Shown: piece by piece, positions 13,588 to 25,311 of the stretch
Numbering within the stretch: position 1 is the first letter of the stretch
How the letters are laid out: every line of letters starts with the position of its first letter
Assembly: GCF_001039355.2 (NCBI RefSeq)
Contig: NW_019775766.1
Span: 64,001 to 128,000, forward strand
Source of the DNA: Lingula anatina
Lineage: Eukaryota > Brachiopoda > Lingulata > Lingulida > Lingulidae
Direction: 5' to 3'
DNA length: 64,000 nt
Notes under the pieces: model-generated
Seen by the model: the letters and a program-made list of their open reading frames with translations, nothing else
Told to the model about the DNA's origin: nothing
The model's database searches: none
Program-made: the position numbers and the translations under genes

Positions 13588-14932
13588 GTCGTTACGCTTT
13601 CATGAACACTTGTCAGTGTGACGTCGGTGTAAGTAACTACTGCTAGTAAGCATCCGTCGCTGCATTGAGATTTGAAAGATATTCTTAAACACACTGTAAA
13701 TTTGCTGTAAAATTGCAATGGTATTAGAAATCGTCAGGTTTTATGCGTAAGTAGATATAAGCCCTTCACAGTTATTGTGACAATTCGTTTGTTCTAAAAA
13801 TACCCGATTTCTGAAACCACCTTCATTAATTAATTGGTCTATGGTCACTTGTTGAGTCTTGTCTACTGACTTTTAACTGAATTCACGTAAAACAAAAACC
13901 CATTGATCAATATCCAGTTTGTTATGTTGAATTTTAATATAACTAGTATTGTTCGCTACTGAACGTGTGGTTGTTATTCTCATAACTATAATCATAGTCT
14001 CATTACTCACGGGTCGTAATCTAATTTTGACTCAAAAATGAGTCACATGTAACGGTACATTGAGATGTGAATGACCAGAATAATAAAATACTTTCCGCCT
14101 CTCAAACACCTCAAGTAAAAACACACGTCCTTAATTACATGTATCCCAAAGAATATAAAAATATTTTTTTCTGCAGTGAAAGGATGAGTAAGGCGGAGAA
14201 TATTCTTTTGTTATATCAGAAAGTCACTTTATCGAACCTAAGGCGATAAAAAAGCTGACGTGGGTGAAATGCAACATCTCCATAGATATCAGAAGTAAGT
14301 AAACACAAGTGAATAATATATATTTATGACTGAGTCTAGGAAAAGGCACTTCAATATTTTAGACTCTATGAGAGAAGAAGTCGGAGTACAAAAACTATTC
14401 TACATCACGTGTGTTTCACAAACTGTTCTCTAGCCACTCTACCACTATAATGTATATGTTAATCAATTTGGAAATACGTACACTCATACAAATATCACTA
14501 TTGTCTTGGATGACAAATGTATTCTGACCGTCCAGTCAGCCGATCAGAGAATTAATGCCCTTTGTCTAAAAGAACATTCTTTAATTTTTAATCTATATAT
14601 CATGTTTTCTCGAATATTTCAGACTGTTCAACGGTTTGACAATTACACAGTTAATTTCAGCAAAAGTTCCATTTCAAACATTGTTATTCCAGGGGCGTGC
14701 GCGATAAGTATCGGAGTTAAGCAACAGGTATCACGTCTTATATTTGTCTATTTTCTAGATCCTCTCTATTAACTCTGTCTGTACGTGATCTTTGCACTAA
14801 ACAAAGTCACACGTGACACCGGAGGTAAATAAGCCAGACCAAAAAAGAAAGGAAAAAAAATTGTATCGACACCTTTTCCTGACAACAAGAGTCATTGAAC
14901 ATGGACTTTACCTGAAAACTAACCCTGCGTAT
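13588..14932. other. intergenic, no gene seen
   Basis: AT-rich sequence with short frames only (14067-14249 and 14506-14772 on +), without recognisable protein features. Nothing else notable. Confidence 0.5.
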
Positions 14933-15059
14933 CCTCTACCAGGGCTAAAAATTGATTTTTCACCAGATATATTCACAGATATGTCAATGGTTAAGTCATG
15001 GCACATTTCTCGCGCTGGAAAAAAGTGCACAGAATTAATCTGCGGCCCTGGTGTAGAGG
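14933..15059. mobile_element. small inverted-repeat element, family 2
   Basis: The left end CCTCTACCAGGGC is matched by the right end, whose reverse complement is CCTCTACACCAGGGC, giving short imperfect terminal inverted repeats around roughly 100 bp. A related segment occurs at 48419-48520: it shares the CCTCTACCAGGGC end, the AGATAT/CACAGATAT block and the ATTCTGTGCAC block. The frames of 113 and 103 residues over 14813-15219 read through the element and are not credible genes. Confidence 0.6.
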
Positions 15060-16856
15060 CTATACCCTTCGCTACCCCCTTCCCTTTAATGCGCGAAGAG
15101 GGCGTCCCTGAGTGGCCGTGGCCGGGTGTTAACACTGTGACAGGTGACAGGTAGATGTGACAAAGAAGCCATCCTGATGCGACAGGTGGGATACAAGGTG
15201 TGTGTCTTACCTGAGCCATCTTTATCTTAATTACACATCTGCTCTACATACGCCCAAAGAAGACCGCATCAGCTTGGTAAAGATATTCCTTAATCGGTTA
15301 TAGTGCTGTGAGAGAGAGAGAGAGAGGGAAAGACTTTAAAGAGAGGGAAAGACTTTCACAAAAACATAACGCTTATAATTGTTGTGCATACGCCTAATTT
15401 TCTTTCCCCAAATCTAGGAAACGCACCATATCGCACATAACAGGATTTCTGCCAAATGGTCTCTAACTGAATCATTGACTGGTTGTTGAATTTGATTGTG
15501 CTTGACGACATTAAAGCGCTTCATCGTTTGTCAAAGTTAACATTATGAGTATTGAAACAGATATACAAAAAGTTCATGGTACACGAAAGGCCAAATTAAA
15601 CAATTTATTTCTTCCTATGTAACCCAGTCGGCTTAATTTAAGAGGACGGGTGCACCCGACACCGGGCGCTCCTCTAGCTCCTCTGGCAGCCTTAAAAAGT
15701 GACGGGTACTCAGGTCGGGCAATGTCACTTTTATTTTTGTAACCGGACTTTTATCTGTATTTACAGTATATGTATCTTCCCAAACGTTGAAAAAAATACT
15801 GTATATACATCAAAATGCAAGCTCAAAGATGTTTGGCTTTTTGCCAGTATAAATAATAACATCTGCTTCGCTTCAAGCGGCTCTTCAAAAATTTACTTGA
15901 AAAAGAAACACATAAAAAACTTACCTTTCTTCTTCCTTTTTTGAGTGCTTTATGGCAAAGCAAGTGCGTAAAATCCCTTGAATCCCAGTCAAATGTTACA
16001 TCACAATTGAGCAAGCAGGAAGCCCAGTGGCCAGATAGACGGGAGTTTGGAATTTCAACGTTTCTATAATCATTTACGTCAAACTTAAATTTAGTAACAA
16101 CCCCTGCGTTCGGCCGGGTGTCGTGGCGTGCGTAGTAAGTTCTCTGTCTTTTTATATCGCGGACGCAGATTGGAACAGCTCGCTTCTCACCCAGGGCGTC
16201 GTTATGTTGGGTCAGGAAGACGTGTTGCTATGCAGGGGAAGGCAGTGTGCGGTTAGAGATGTTGACGTGGGAAGACAGTGAGGCACTGCCCCGGGCTTAT
16301 CGCGTCACCCCCGGCGACCGCACTGTGTGCACATACGAACATTCTTCAGTTTACGGATAAATTTGACGGGATAGTTCCTTGTGAGTTACTATTGTTAAAA
16401 GATACGCTGAAGATGGAAAGTTATTTCTAGTTATTTGTAGCCACAATTATTTAGAAACATTGGCACTGCCACCCATTAGCGGCTTGTCTGAGTTGATATT
16501 TGTCATGTAATACCTGCATTTAGTGCGCCTGGTGATAAAGAAGTGCTGTATTTTAGTGTGATGGACTGTTTGCGTTTCCGTTACAAGTGCTCCCACCTGT
16601 AATCTATCGTAATTAATTGCCACTGGAGTGCACGATCACTTTTCCCTTAATTGATAGGGAACATTTTCCATCTATCCTCCTTTTGAAAACAAGATGCTTG
16701 TATGCTACAGTAAAGAACGTTGTTCCTATGGCATCAACTTGATGCTTGATGCTTAACTGCAAAAATCACGTTTTTATTAGGTGCAGTTTGTGGCACACTT
16801 TCTATTTGATTGATTTACTTTCAGGCAGCGTCGCATCACAACCTTCCCCTCCCCCT

Positions 16857-16891
16857 CGCACACGCACACCTCACACATACACACGCGCACG

Positions 16892-16923
<32 letters not shown>
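16857..16923. repeat. (CA)n microsatellite
   Basis: Interrupted ACAC/GCAC tract that becomes a pure CA run at its right end. Confidence 0.95.
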
Positions 16924-17272
16924 TGAACTACTGTCTGCTAATATCAATTTTTCTATTGGGTTAGATGTTCATTTCTCATCACATCTCTTGCCCCCATCTC
17001 AGTAGGTGACCCCGAGGCTTTCAGGTGACAGAGTGCAGCCGCATCAGGGATGAAATATTAGCGGTGAAAGTCACTAAGGGGCGCAATTGTCTTAATATCA
17101 ATTTGTTTCTGTTGACTGAAGTGTGTTAAAAGATTAATTCTTCACACGATGGCTGCACGCAGTAACGCCGCTGGCTCTATGTGTGGTAGACACTGTAGAG
17201 TGGCGGGAAAGAGCTACTGGGTATGATAGTATGTTAGGTCTCTTGTCTGGGTCAAAGGGTGGGATCTTTTTT

Positions 17273-17350
17273 CTCTCTCCCTCCATCTCTTTCTCTTCTT
17301 CTTCTCTCTCTCTCCCTCTTTCTCTGTCTCTGTCTCTCTTTCTCTCTCTG
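17273..17350. repeat. CT-rich polypyrimidine tract
   Basis: Imperfect CT/TTC microsatellite about 78 bp long. It gives a Ser/Leu-rich frame on one strand and an Arg/Glu-rich frame on the other. Confidence 0.9.
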
Positions 17351-18339
17351 TCAAATGCCACCTCTTTATACAGTCGTGCCAAACGTTTATTTAAGAAGAA
17401 AAACTGATTTCACGAACCTCTATGATTTGGATTTCTAGTACGTCAAGTATTTAATGAATAGTACCCCACACCCTTCAGTCTTTGTCCTTTCACTAATTTT
17501 CTTGACCTTTGTTCAAGAAAAAAATACAAAACTCACTATCTCAAGTGTCACTGTGATTTACGTTTTCCGTAACTTATGTGACCGTATTTAACTTGAAGTG
17601 AGCGTTACATTGTTTCGCGTTGTGCCGGTATTTATTTGTTGCCTTCGTCTTGTTAATAACGTCTGGATGTCGTGAACTCGAGGCATGTCACTCCTAGTTT
17701 GACCCCACCGGGTCGTGTCAACGTGTCAGGGCAGTGACACTTCTCTGTTGACAGTTACAGTCTACATGGCGTGTGTTGCAATTGGAGGAGTTCTATTTCA
17801 ATTTTGAAACTATTAATTTTTGTTTTCGCAGCAGATTTTTTTCTAACACAATATTTTTCCAAAGGGTACAAGTGTACTTTAACTTTGGGAGGTGGCTTAT
17901 TAGTTGAATTCTACCTCTTCTACCCCACACCCCGTTCTCCTCGGACAAAATTGTTTTGTTTTTGTTTTTGTTTTTTTAAGTATTCTTACTACATTTTAAT
18001 CACAATACGCTACAAATACCATTAATCAACCCTGTGTGTGGCACCGACAACTTAAAACCCTCTCTGCGGCTTGGCCAGACCACAACTTTAAAATAAGACA
18101 AATCGCGTGGCGGGGAACAATATCTGCAAATTTCATTATTGCCCTGTTGTGAGCAAAATTGATAAAAACAACCGACTGATTACGGGATATCAAAATACGG
18201 ACAGGAATTCCACTTTGAATGACACTTATATCGAGGTGAATTAAAGAAGACAGTTATAACTTTGACCCACGCATGCTAGCGTCGAGAAATTGGTTAGAAG
18301 AGGGAGGAAAAATTTGCACACAAACTTCCCCTTCCTTAA

Positions 18340-18342
<3 letters not shown>

Positions 18343-18384
<42 letters not shown>
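18343..18384. repeat. (CT)n microsatellite
   Basis: About 21 uninterrupted CT units. Confidence 0.97.
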
Positions 18385-18387
<3 letters not shown>

Positions 18388-19492
18388 CGCATTTTCTTTC
18401 TTTAGTGAGCCAAGGAGTGCGACAACGCTTCTCCATTATGTTATATTTGGAATCATTTTAACGCAAAGTCATCTGTGTAATGAAATATTCCTACACGTCT
18501 GTCCTTCATTATTTCCGCGAGGCCACTTCTCCATTGCTTTAATTCCTGTTTTATCTGCTTCATATCCCTCATATATGACTACGTTTCGGTACATGTAGAA
18601 CGCTGGCGAGGACGAGGAGAGGGTTGGTGGCTGTTCGTGGGTGAAAATAACTCACAGGAGCCCCGCTACCTAGAGACGCTGGACTTCAGTGAGTGTATCT
18701 GAACGATGGATTATCTAAGATTTTCTGATATCAGTAGCGTTCTTTGTGTCACTCGATGACTATGTTTGCCGTCTGGGTGTAAAAAAGGCAAAGGAAGTTT
18801 TAATTAAATGGAAACCGTATGTAAATGTGCCCGCAAGCTTTTCAGCTATTTGAGCTATATATTAACATAATGGACATTTTTCCATCATTACCTCATCATT
18901 AGCTTTTGGTTCTTTTTATTTTTTCCGAAAATTAAAATGCTGCATTCTTGTCTCTCTAATATGTTGTTGATTTTTAAATATTAGCTGTCAGGCAAATAAC
19001 ATTGATATTGCTCAAAATCAACATGCGGAAAATTAGATAAACGTTAAACCATGAGATTTGATGGTTATGAAATATTAAGAGCTTGGATCTTGTTTTTCAT
19101 AAGTTCATGCACCTAGTCTGCACCGTAACCACATAACGACGATGATGATGAGCAGAGAGAATTGAGTTTATTAACTGTGGTGATTGTGCACTGAATACAG
19201 GGAACAACAGAAGCACGGCTTTCAAGCACAACTACCGCACTTTGGTGTGACTCTGGTTGATCAGGAACATAAAAAAACAATTTAGTTTAGTCTATATGAG
19301 AAAAGTGACATGCGATAAAGCATGCAAAAAGCTCAGAAAGCTAATTTACTGCATAAATGACTTATCTTTGAAATCTCAATTACTTTTTTCAATATGTTAA
19401 ACTCATTAATCTTAATATCTTTTCAAACTGATAAGGCCAATATTTCCCAGTTCAATGATCGCCAGCACTGCCAACAAACCGGTCGCTATTGT

Positions 19493-19500
19493 TGACGTCA
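19493..19500. promoter_or_regulatory. palindromic CRE-like site TGACGTCA
   Basis: A perfect TGACGTCA octamer lies 293 bp upstream of the start codon at 19793, inside a locally CG-containing stretch (about 19460-19570) that looks promoter-like. CREB/ATF-type binding is the textbook reading of this octamer. Its use here is inferred from position only. Confidence 0.4.
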
Positions 19501-19792
19501 TAGTAGGCCACTGCTGCGCATATTGCAATGCGCCGCTCACCTAACAACGACGTCGCAGTAACAACACCGTGACCCGGGCCCTCTCCTCGCTACGCTGCTT
19601 ATTGGGCCAGAAAATCGTATCAATCAAACTCCTTTCATCGAGACGAAAGGTAAATCCAACCTCAACAACGCAATCCAAGGCACAAACTATAGGCAGTCCT
19701 AGCGTGTAAACAGTTAGTACACGGGAGGCAAGGTTCGTAGACTTTAGCCACAGATTGAACAACATCGTCGCGGCTAGAGATACTCGGGGAAC

Positions 19793-21365
19793 ATGGGCGT
19801 AGGAGGACAACAAGAGTTACAGTTAATGGCTCCACACGTCCATTCGTTTAATCCGGACGCCAGAACCGTAACTTATGAACGCCTGGAGACCTTGAGGCTG
19901 AGGTCCCTTGGTCTGGAAAACAGGTAAGAGAAACAAACATGGCACTGGGCACGTTTTCTTCTGGGTCCCAAACTATGGCCATACCCCAAGTTAAGACGAG
20001 CTTGAGCCGGTTGTAACGGGCTGTTGTTCTTGTTCCTATGGCGTTTAGATATAAATTATCATGATTTAATATCTAAGCAAACACAAAGTATGTCGTAACA
20101 CACGTATATCCCATCTCAGGGAGGGGGTTATCGGGTGTTCAGCCTGACGGACATCACACGTCTAACTTTAAAAATACACGGGTGATATCAAAATTATACA
20201 TTAGAGATAAAGTGAATGGAAAATATAGAGGCAGATGTGAACTTGATTACTTACAGTTTTGTAATATAAACTACATTAGTTAAGACACTGTTCAATAGCA
20301 CTTCTTTTCATAATTTTAGAAAAAGAAATGATAATCTAACCTATGGTTAATTTCATCACACTTCTACATCCAAAATGTTTTCGTGTTTAATCTATATTAG
20401 CTGTGCTCAAAGGCACCGTATGGCACCCGTGACCGCTATAATCAACTTCTCTGCCAATTTTATTGATCGAATTCCGTAATAACAAAAGAACTTTGATTGA
20501 GAACAGTGTTATATCATATAACTTCATGACCATAGAAACCAAAGCTGCTACGTCGATGTAACTTCATTTTCAATTTAAGAACAGTAGAAACTTTAAATAC
20601 AACATCTCTTTTATTCGATGATAAAGACACAGCTTTCGATAAAATACCACAACTGCGAGTATTTTTTTTTATATTAAATTTTAAGTCATAGGCCTGCTAT
20701 GCTTATTTCTATCAGAAAAAAAGATGTTAATTTTTTTTATAATGAACAAACGAGTTGGTAATTGGAGATAATTTAATGATTAGTGGTGAATTAAACAGGT
20801 ATCTTTTCTGGAAAAGGTAATTTTTCTTCAATCAGAAGCTGAATATTGAAATGGTTTACCTCCAATATGTCGATGTCTGTGAGAGCATCTTCAGCAGGAT
20901 AGGAGGCTTCCCAGGTGAATAGCCTCTTTTAAGGTGATGTTTGGCTGTTGATGGAAGAAAAATTACTTTATCTTTACAACATAAATACAGCTGATGAAAT
21001 TAACTTTTCTATTTTCTTTAAGGTATTCGCGCTACAACATTTTCCGCCAACAGCCGAAGGAGCCTGATCCGCTAGCGAGAGCAAACATCTCTCTGCTAGG
21101 AAACAACTCCGAGACCTCCTCTCCCGCCCCTGAGTCCGTGTCCATGTACTCCTGGGCCGAACCAACCCCCACGGGAACGCGGGGCATCGGGCTTATCACC
21201 GCTGAGCCACCTTCGAGAGTGACGAAAGGAAACACTCTCGCTCCATTCGGGACACTCGCCAAACCAACATGTGGATATTTTTTCAGTAGAGAAACAGATA
21301 ACAGGAAACTGAAGTTTGGCATTCCACCCAGCGATCTTGTGAAATGGAGATCTTTCAACAGATAA
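19793..21365 (+). CDS. uncharacterised 157-residue protein, two exons
   Basis: Exon 1 codes 19793-19923 and ends AACAG|GTAAGAG. Exon 2 codes 21023-21365 after TTTCTTTAAG. The split codon AG|G restores Arg-44, so the frame runs 158 codons including TAA. The ATG has a strong context (AACATGG) and an in-frame TAG 18 bases upstream fixes it as the first Met. The product is soluble-looking and basic. It has an Arg/Leu-rich start (YERLETLRLRSLGLENR), a Pro/Ser/Thr-rich middle, and an aromatic C-terminus (GYFFSRETDNRKLKFG, ending VKWRSFNR). I see no signal peptide, membrane segment or catalytic motif and do not recognise the family. Its size and charge resemble the small microtubule-inner proteins of cilia, but that is only an impression. 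An AATAAA at 22039-22044 is a candidate poly(A) signal. Confidence 0.82.
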
Positions 21366-22038
21366 ACAGTTTCGTTTCTCGGCAATTCTGTGAAGACAAC
21401 GAGGATATCAGTGAGATGAACTGCACGAGCCAGTTACCACGTCCATCAGAACGCTCAACACAAAGACTCATTAATGTCATTGTAAAATATTCATTTAACT
21501 GTACAGACTATTTAAGCTTTAAAAGCAGCTGATCAAGAGACTGTGATGTCGCTATGACGTGTCTTTACTGCAGAATTATTCCATCAGTGATGTCATATAT
21601 AACCTTTTTGTAAATGCAGTCTTGGGCTCAAAACTGTAGCGATCACAATATTTCGAGAAGAGGTTTCTCGAGTATTGTTAGAAGAGCTACGTATAACTCA
21701 TGCAAACTTGTATATTGCTCACTCTATGTATTTCGTATTTTACAAGTGTGGCTGAGCATTGAATTAAGCTCAACATTTTCGTAGATCTCACCATATCAGA
21801 TCTCTACACCAAACCAAATCAAACCAATTCACGTTGCTCAACGCTATTGCATACTTCACGTTTGCTCAATTTTTTCTTTTCTATCTAAACAGTTCACTTT
21901 TGAATTCTAGTTGCATTTTTATGTTTATATTTTAATTACAACTAGTACAGAAATAATAGATAGGTAGACTTCTTAGTTCCATGAAAGCTGCAATTTTTGT
22001 AAGTATCTTAGTCTGTTATTTTTGCAGTATACACGTAA

Positions 22039-22044
22039 AATAAA
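22039..22044 (+). other. candidate poly(A) signal AATAAA
   Basis: The hexamer lies 674 bp past the stop of the two-exon gene ending at 21365. No closer canonical signal was noted. It is plausible as the 3' end of that transcript but unproven. Confidence 0.35.
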
Positions 22045-22581
22045 GATCATAGTTAAAACATATGGACTTAACCCCCCATTACATGTTTATAAACGCGTGG
22101 ATCATGACTAGCCTGGGGTAACAACAAAGACCTAAAATCACGCACTGTGAATAGGTACAAAGGCCTGTGCATATAACAGGTTGGTCGATTTCCCGTAACA
22201 ATAATGGCGAGGTCCTAGTAACGCGCAGGCGCATTTTGCTTCCGAACGATCTCATTTCAAAAAACCACTTAAAAGGTCAAATTTGCTATTTACACAAAAT
22301 GATTTGTAAACTATTGGCTTCAATGCCTAAAGAATTTACCCAAGACGTGTATTTTTTTCGAGATTAATGGTTTTCTTTTATTTATTCCATTACACATCTT
22401 CCAGGCACCACACGGGGCCAGTGCCGAGCATACACATAACTTGAACAGTGTTTGTAATGAGCTTGTAATTATTATTTTAGAACAACAGGAACAGAAAATT
22501 TATCTAAAATTTGTACATTTAATGCAATGTCTTATAACAGGTAAATTCCTATTGTTTTTAAATTTCAACCTTGATTGAAAG

Positions 22582-22609
22582 TTTTTTTTTTTTTTTTTTT
22601 TTTTTTTTT
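22582..22609. repeat. poly(T) run, 28 bases
   Basis: Uninterrupted T run. On the minus strand it would read as a poly(A) tail, but no recognisable retroposed gene or element lies next to it. Confidence 0.95.
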
Positions 22610-22692
22610 GGAACTTGCTCTTTGATTTTAACGGGTGCCCCAGAATAAAATATAGCACCAAAATTTAATGAACATGGAATTAATTACCCAAT

Positions 22693-22702
22693 CATAATAA
22701 TC

Positions 22703-22752
<50 letters not shown>
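22693..22752. repeat. (AAT)n microsatellite
   Basis: About 60 bp of ATAAT/AAT trinucleotides, uninterrupted over most of the length. Confidence 0.95.
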
Positions 22753-22754
<2 letters not shown>

Positions 22755-25138
22755 ACCACTCACAGTTTAAACACTTGTTCCATTACGTACTGGTATTTCC
22801 ATAAAAACAAACTTGAATAAATTAAGCCTAGCGCGCGCAGCTGACTGCTGACTTTCTCAGACAAAATACTACTTTCTTCTCAAATAAAACTGACATATTT
22901 GTAGACAATAATGCAGAAACAATTAAGTTCATTTGTAATAACTCATTAAACAGCTTGTAATGTTATAACGTTTCTACTAAAAGCGGTTCTGAACTTAATT
23001 AACAATACAGAATCCTGTAAACCATCCTTAAGAAAACCTTCTTTTCATAAAATAAATACATTCCAAATACCTTAATAACATATCTGGCATTCACAAAACG
23101 AACCTCAGAATTTAGTTGAATTACAACATGCAATAAAAAGCATTGACAACTATTGCAGTAGAGAAGACGGATGTACGTCAAGCGGAATCTCAACCACGAT
23201 TAGTGCAAATGTTTAAGTCTGTTCTTCCGTACTGCAGCGGTACTTGACTAAACCCAGAATAGTGAGGCAGTTAATCACGGCAGAAACCAGGCGTGCTTGA
23301 ATTTTTTTCATTCATATCAAATACAGGGCTAGCTAGCATAAGTACACGAATAATGATGCCTTTATAACGTTTCTTCTTACTATTGTCTTTATTTTTAAAA
23401 AAATCGAACTTATAAGCGAGTATTCTCAGTGTTCCACGGAGTCTGCTACAGAGAGTGAGGGAGAAACATTAATATTTTAAATTAATATTAATGACAGTTC
23501 AATTCCATGAATAATAGGCTCAAAATCCCACTTCAAACGCAGGTTATTTATACGTTATTTCCTTTGTTTTTTGACATCCTCTACTTTGCAATGTGCAAAA
23601 ACTTATAATACTGCCCCACAAACAAAACTGAATTGGTAAATATTTATTGCATTTTAAAGACACTCTCCATGTAAAGAAATACATAGTCTTCCGAAAAGAT
23701 AAGAGATCTTATAAATAACAAAAGTTAAAATAATGGTCATATCAGAAAAAAACGCAAGCCTCATTTATCATAAAAATGTCGTGTAAAACGCCAAGCCACC
23801 GACAATTTCTAAGTAATTTTGATTGAGTACTCTTGATCTTTTCCTGAAAACAGGAAATGATTTTCCATTCTAGGCACGTACACACGTCACGAATTGGTCG
23901 TCTTGCACACGCACTTACAATGTACAACGTGGCGATTTCTTACAGACTAAAGCGTTGACGTCAACATAGCGTGGCAACAACCAGCACCCCAGATCACATT
24001 AATGACGGTTTTCATTTCATCCGAGCAAATAGCATTATCACAAGCTTAGGACAATTATTCGTCCAAACACCTAGATGAAGATAATTACATACGTAATACC
24101 TGTACAATATAAAGATAAAATATCTCAAAGCGGACAATATAAAATATAACAATATCTTAATACTTAAACCAGCAACTCAGATGACAAAGGCGCGTGCAAA
24201 CGTCGCATTAAATGTACAGGACGCTGCGGCTCACGTTGGGGACATCACTGGTGGACAGGTCACTAGGGAACCGAGTGACCACCTAAATGACCCCTCATTA
24301 TGAAAGAACAGGTGCCATATCTGGATTAAAACGAAGGCTACGAATTCCCTTCTTGCACGCACTGGACGTTATTGGAAGTGCAGGAAACCCTCGCTAGAAC
24401 AAAACTCAGGGTAGCTTTTTCCCTGCTCAGTTGAATTTTTTAAAAAAATTTTTGCAATCACCCTCGCCGCCGTGATAAAACACACTGGGGCATTCTCCTT
24501 GACAACGCTTAACCAATTTCAAAAAGCATTTCGATGGAGATTTCCCCCTCCTCAGCTAATCTGTCCCTAAGGTGTGAGTCAGCGCCTGAAACAACGTTGT
24601 TTCCAGAACTTTTGATCTATAGCTACATGTACCAGTATTGCAGCTCGTGGAAGCTATGCTCACATTTACTGTACTGTACACGTAGACAAACACAATCACA
24701 CTTACTCCATAATAGATCTAAGATTTTCCACTATCACTTTTGCTACCCACAAATATCACTGTAGCAAGTGGTTTGAGCGGCAAATGATAAATAATTTTAA
24801 AGCACCTTTTATATGATATCTTAAATTACACGATATAAATACATTTCATGTACGACAACGACACTACACATTATTTAACTTAACAATGAATAATAAGGAA
24901 TAATTTGTGCTATGCCCAGTATAAATTATATGACCACAGCTACTGTGGTGTACTGTGTATAATTATAAGCAGTATTTATCCTACACTGTGTATACTAACT
25001 GTGCTGCAAAAGCTATAATAACTGATGATGAAGTACTTGATAGAATGTTTACTTGGGGAATGACTAATCTAATATCCTCTGCATCATAACTGTGCGTACA
25101 ATGAACAAAGAGCCCCCTGCGAAAATTTCTCATTTTAC

Positions 25139-25311
25139 GGTTCTCAATATATTCTAGAACATCTTTTTTTAAAGTTTTTATGTTGTTCTGTAATCTATGT
25201 AACAGTTCGAGAACTGTTTTTGGGGAAGTCCTTCAGAATGTCCTAGAACAGATTAAGAACATTTTTCATTAAAAGAGAAAAAACATTATGTTCTAGAACA
25301 GATTGAGAACC
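25139..25311. mobile_element. MITE-like inverted-repeat element, family 3
   Basis: About 173 bp with imperfect terminal inverted repeats. The left arm GGTTCTCAATATATTCTAGA matches the reverse complement of the right end, GGTTCTCAATCTGTTCTAGA. A third partial copy of the arm (CCTAGAACAGATTAAGAAC) lies internally near 25240. No coding capacity. Confidence 0.7.

Larger units (their letters stand above)
15060..18598. other. intergenic with simple repeats
   Basis: No gene can be supported. A more GC-rich stretch around 16110-16340 could be promoter or untranslated sequence, but nothing fixes that. Simple repeats at 16857-16923, 17273-17350 and 18343-18384 account for the Ser/Leu/His-rich frames seen here. 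Confidence 0.5.
22045..25138. other. intergenic, AT-rich, no gene seen
   Basis: Short frames only, none convincing. Contains a 28-base T run (22582-22609) and an AAT microsatellite (about 22693-22752). Confidence 0.5.

Noticed and set aside
14697-14735. Sequence resembling part of 5S rRNA (GGAGTTAAGCAAC)
   Set aside because: Only about 15 bases resemble the 5S internal promoter region. The remainder of a 120-base 5S gene is absent, so it is neither a gene nor a clear 5S-derived SINE.
14813-15219. Overlapping frames of 113 and 103 codons on opposite strands
   Set aside because: They read through a small inverted-repeat element, have no recognisable domain, and have no matching splice or poly(A) context.
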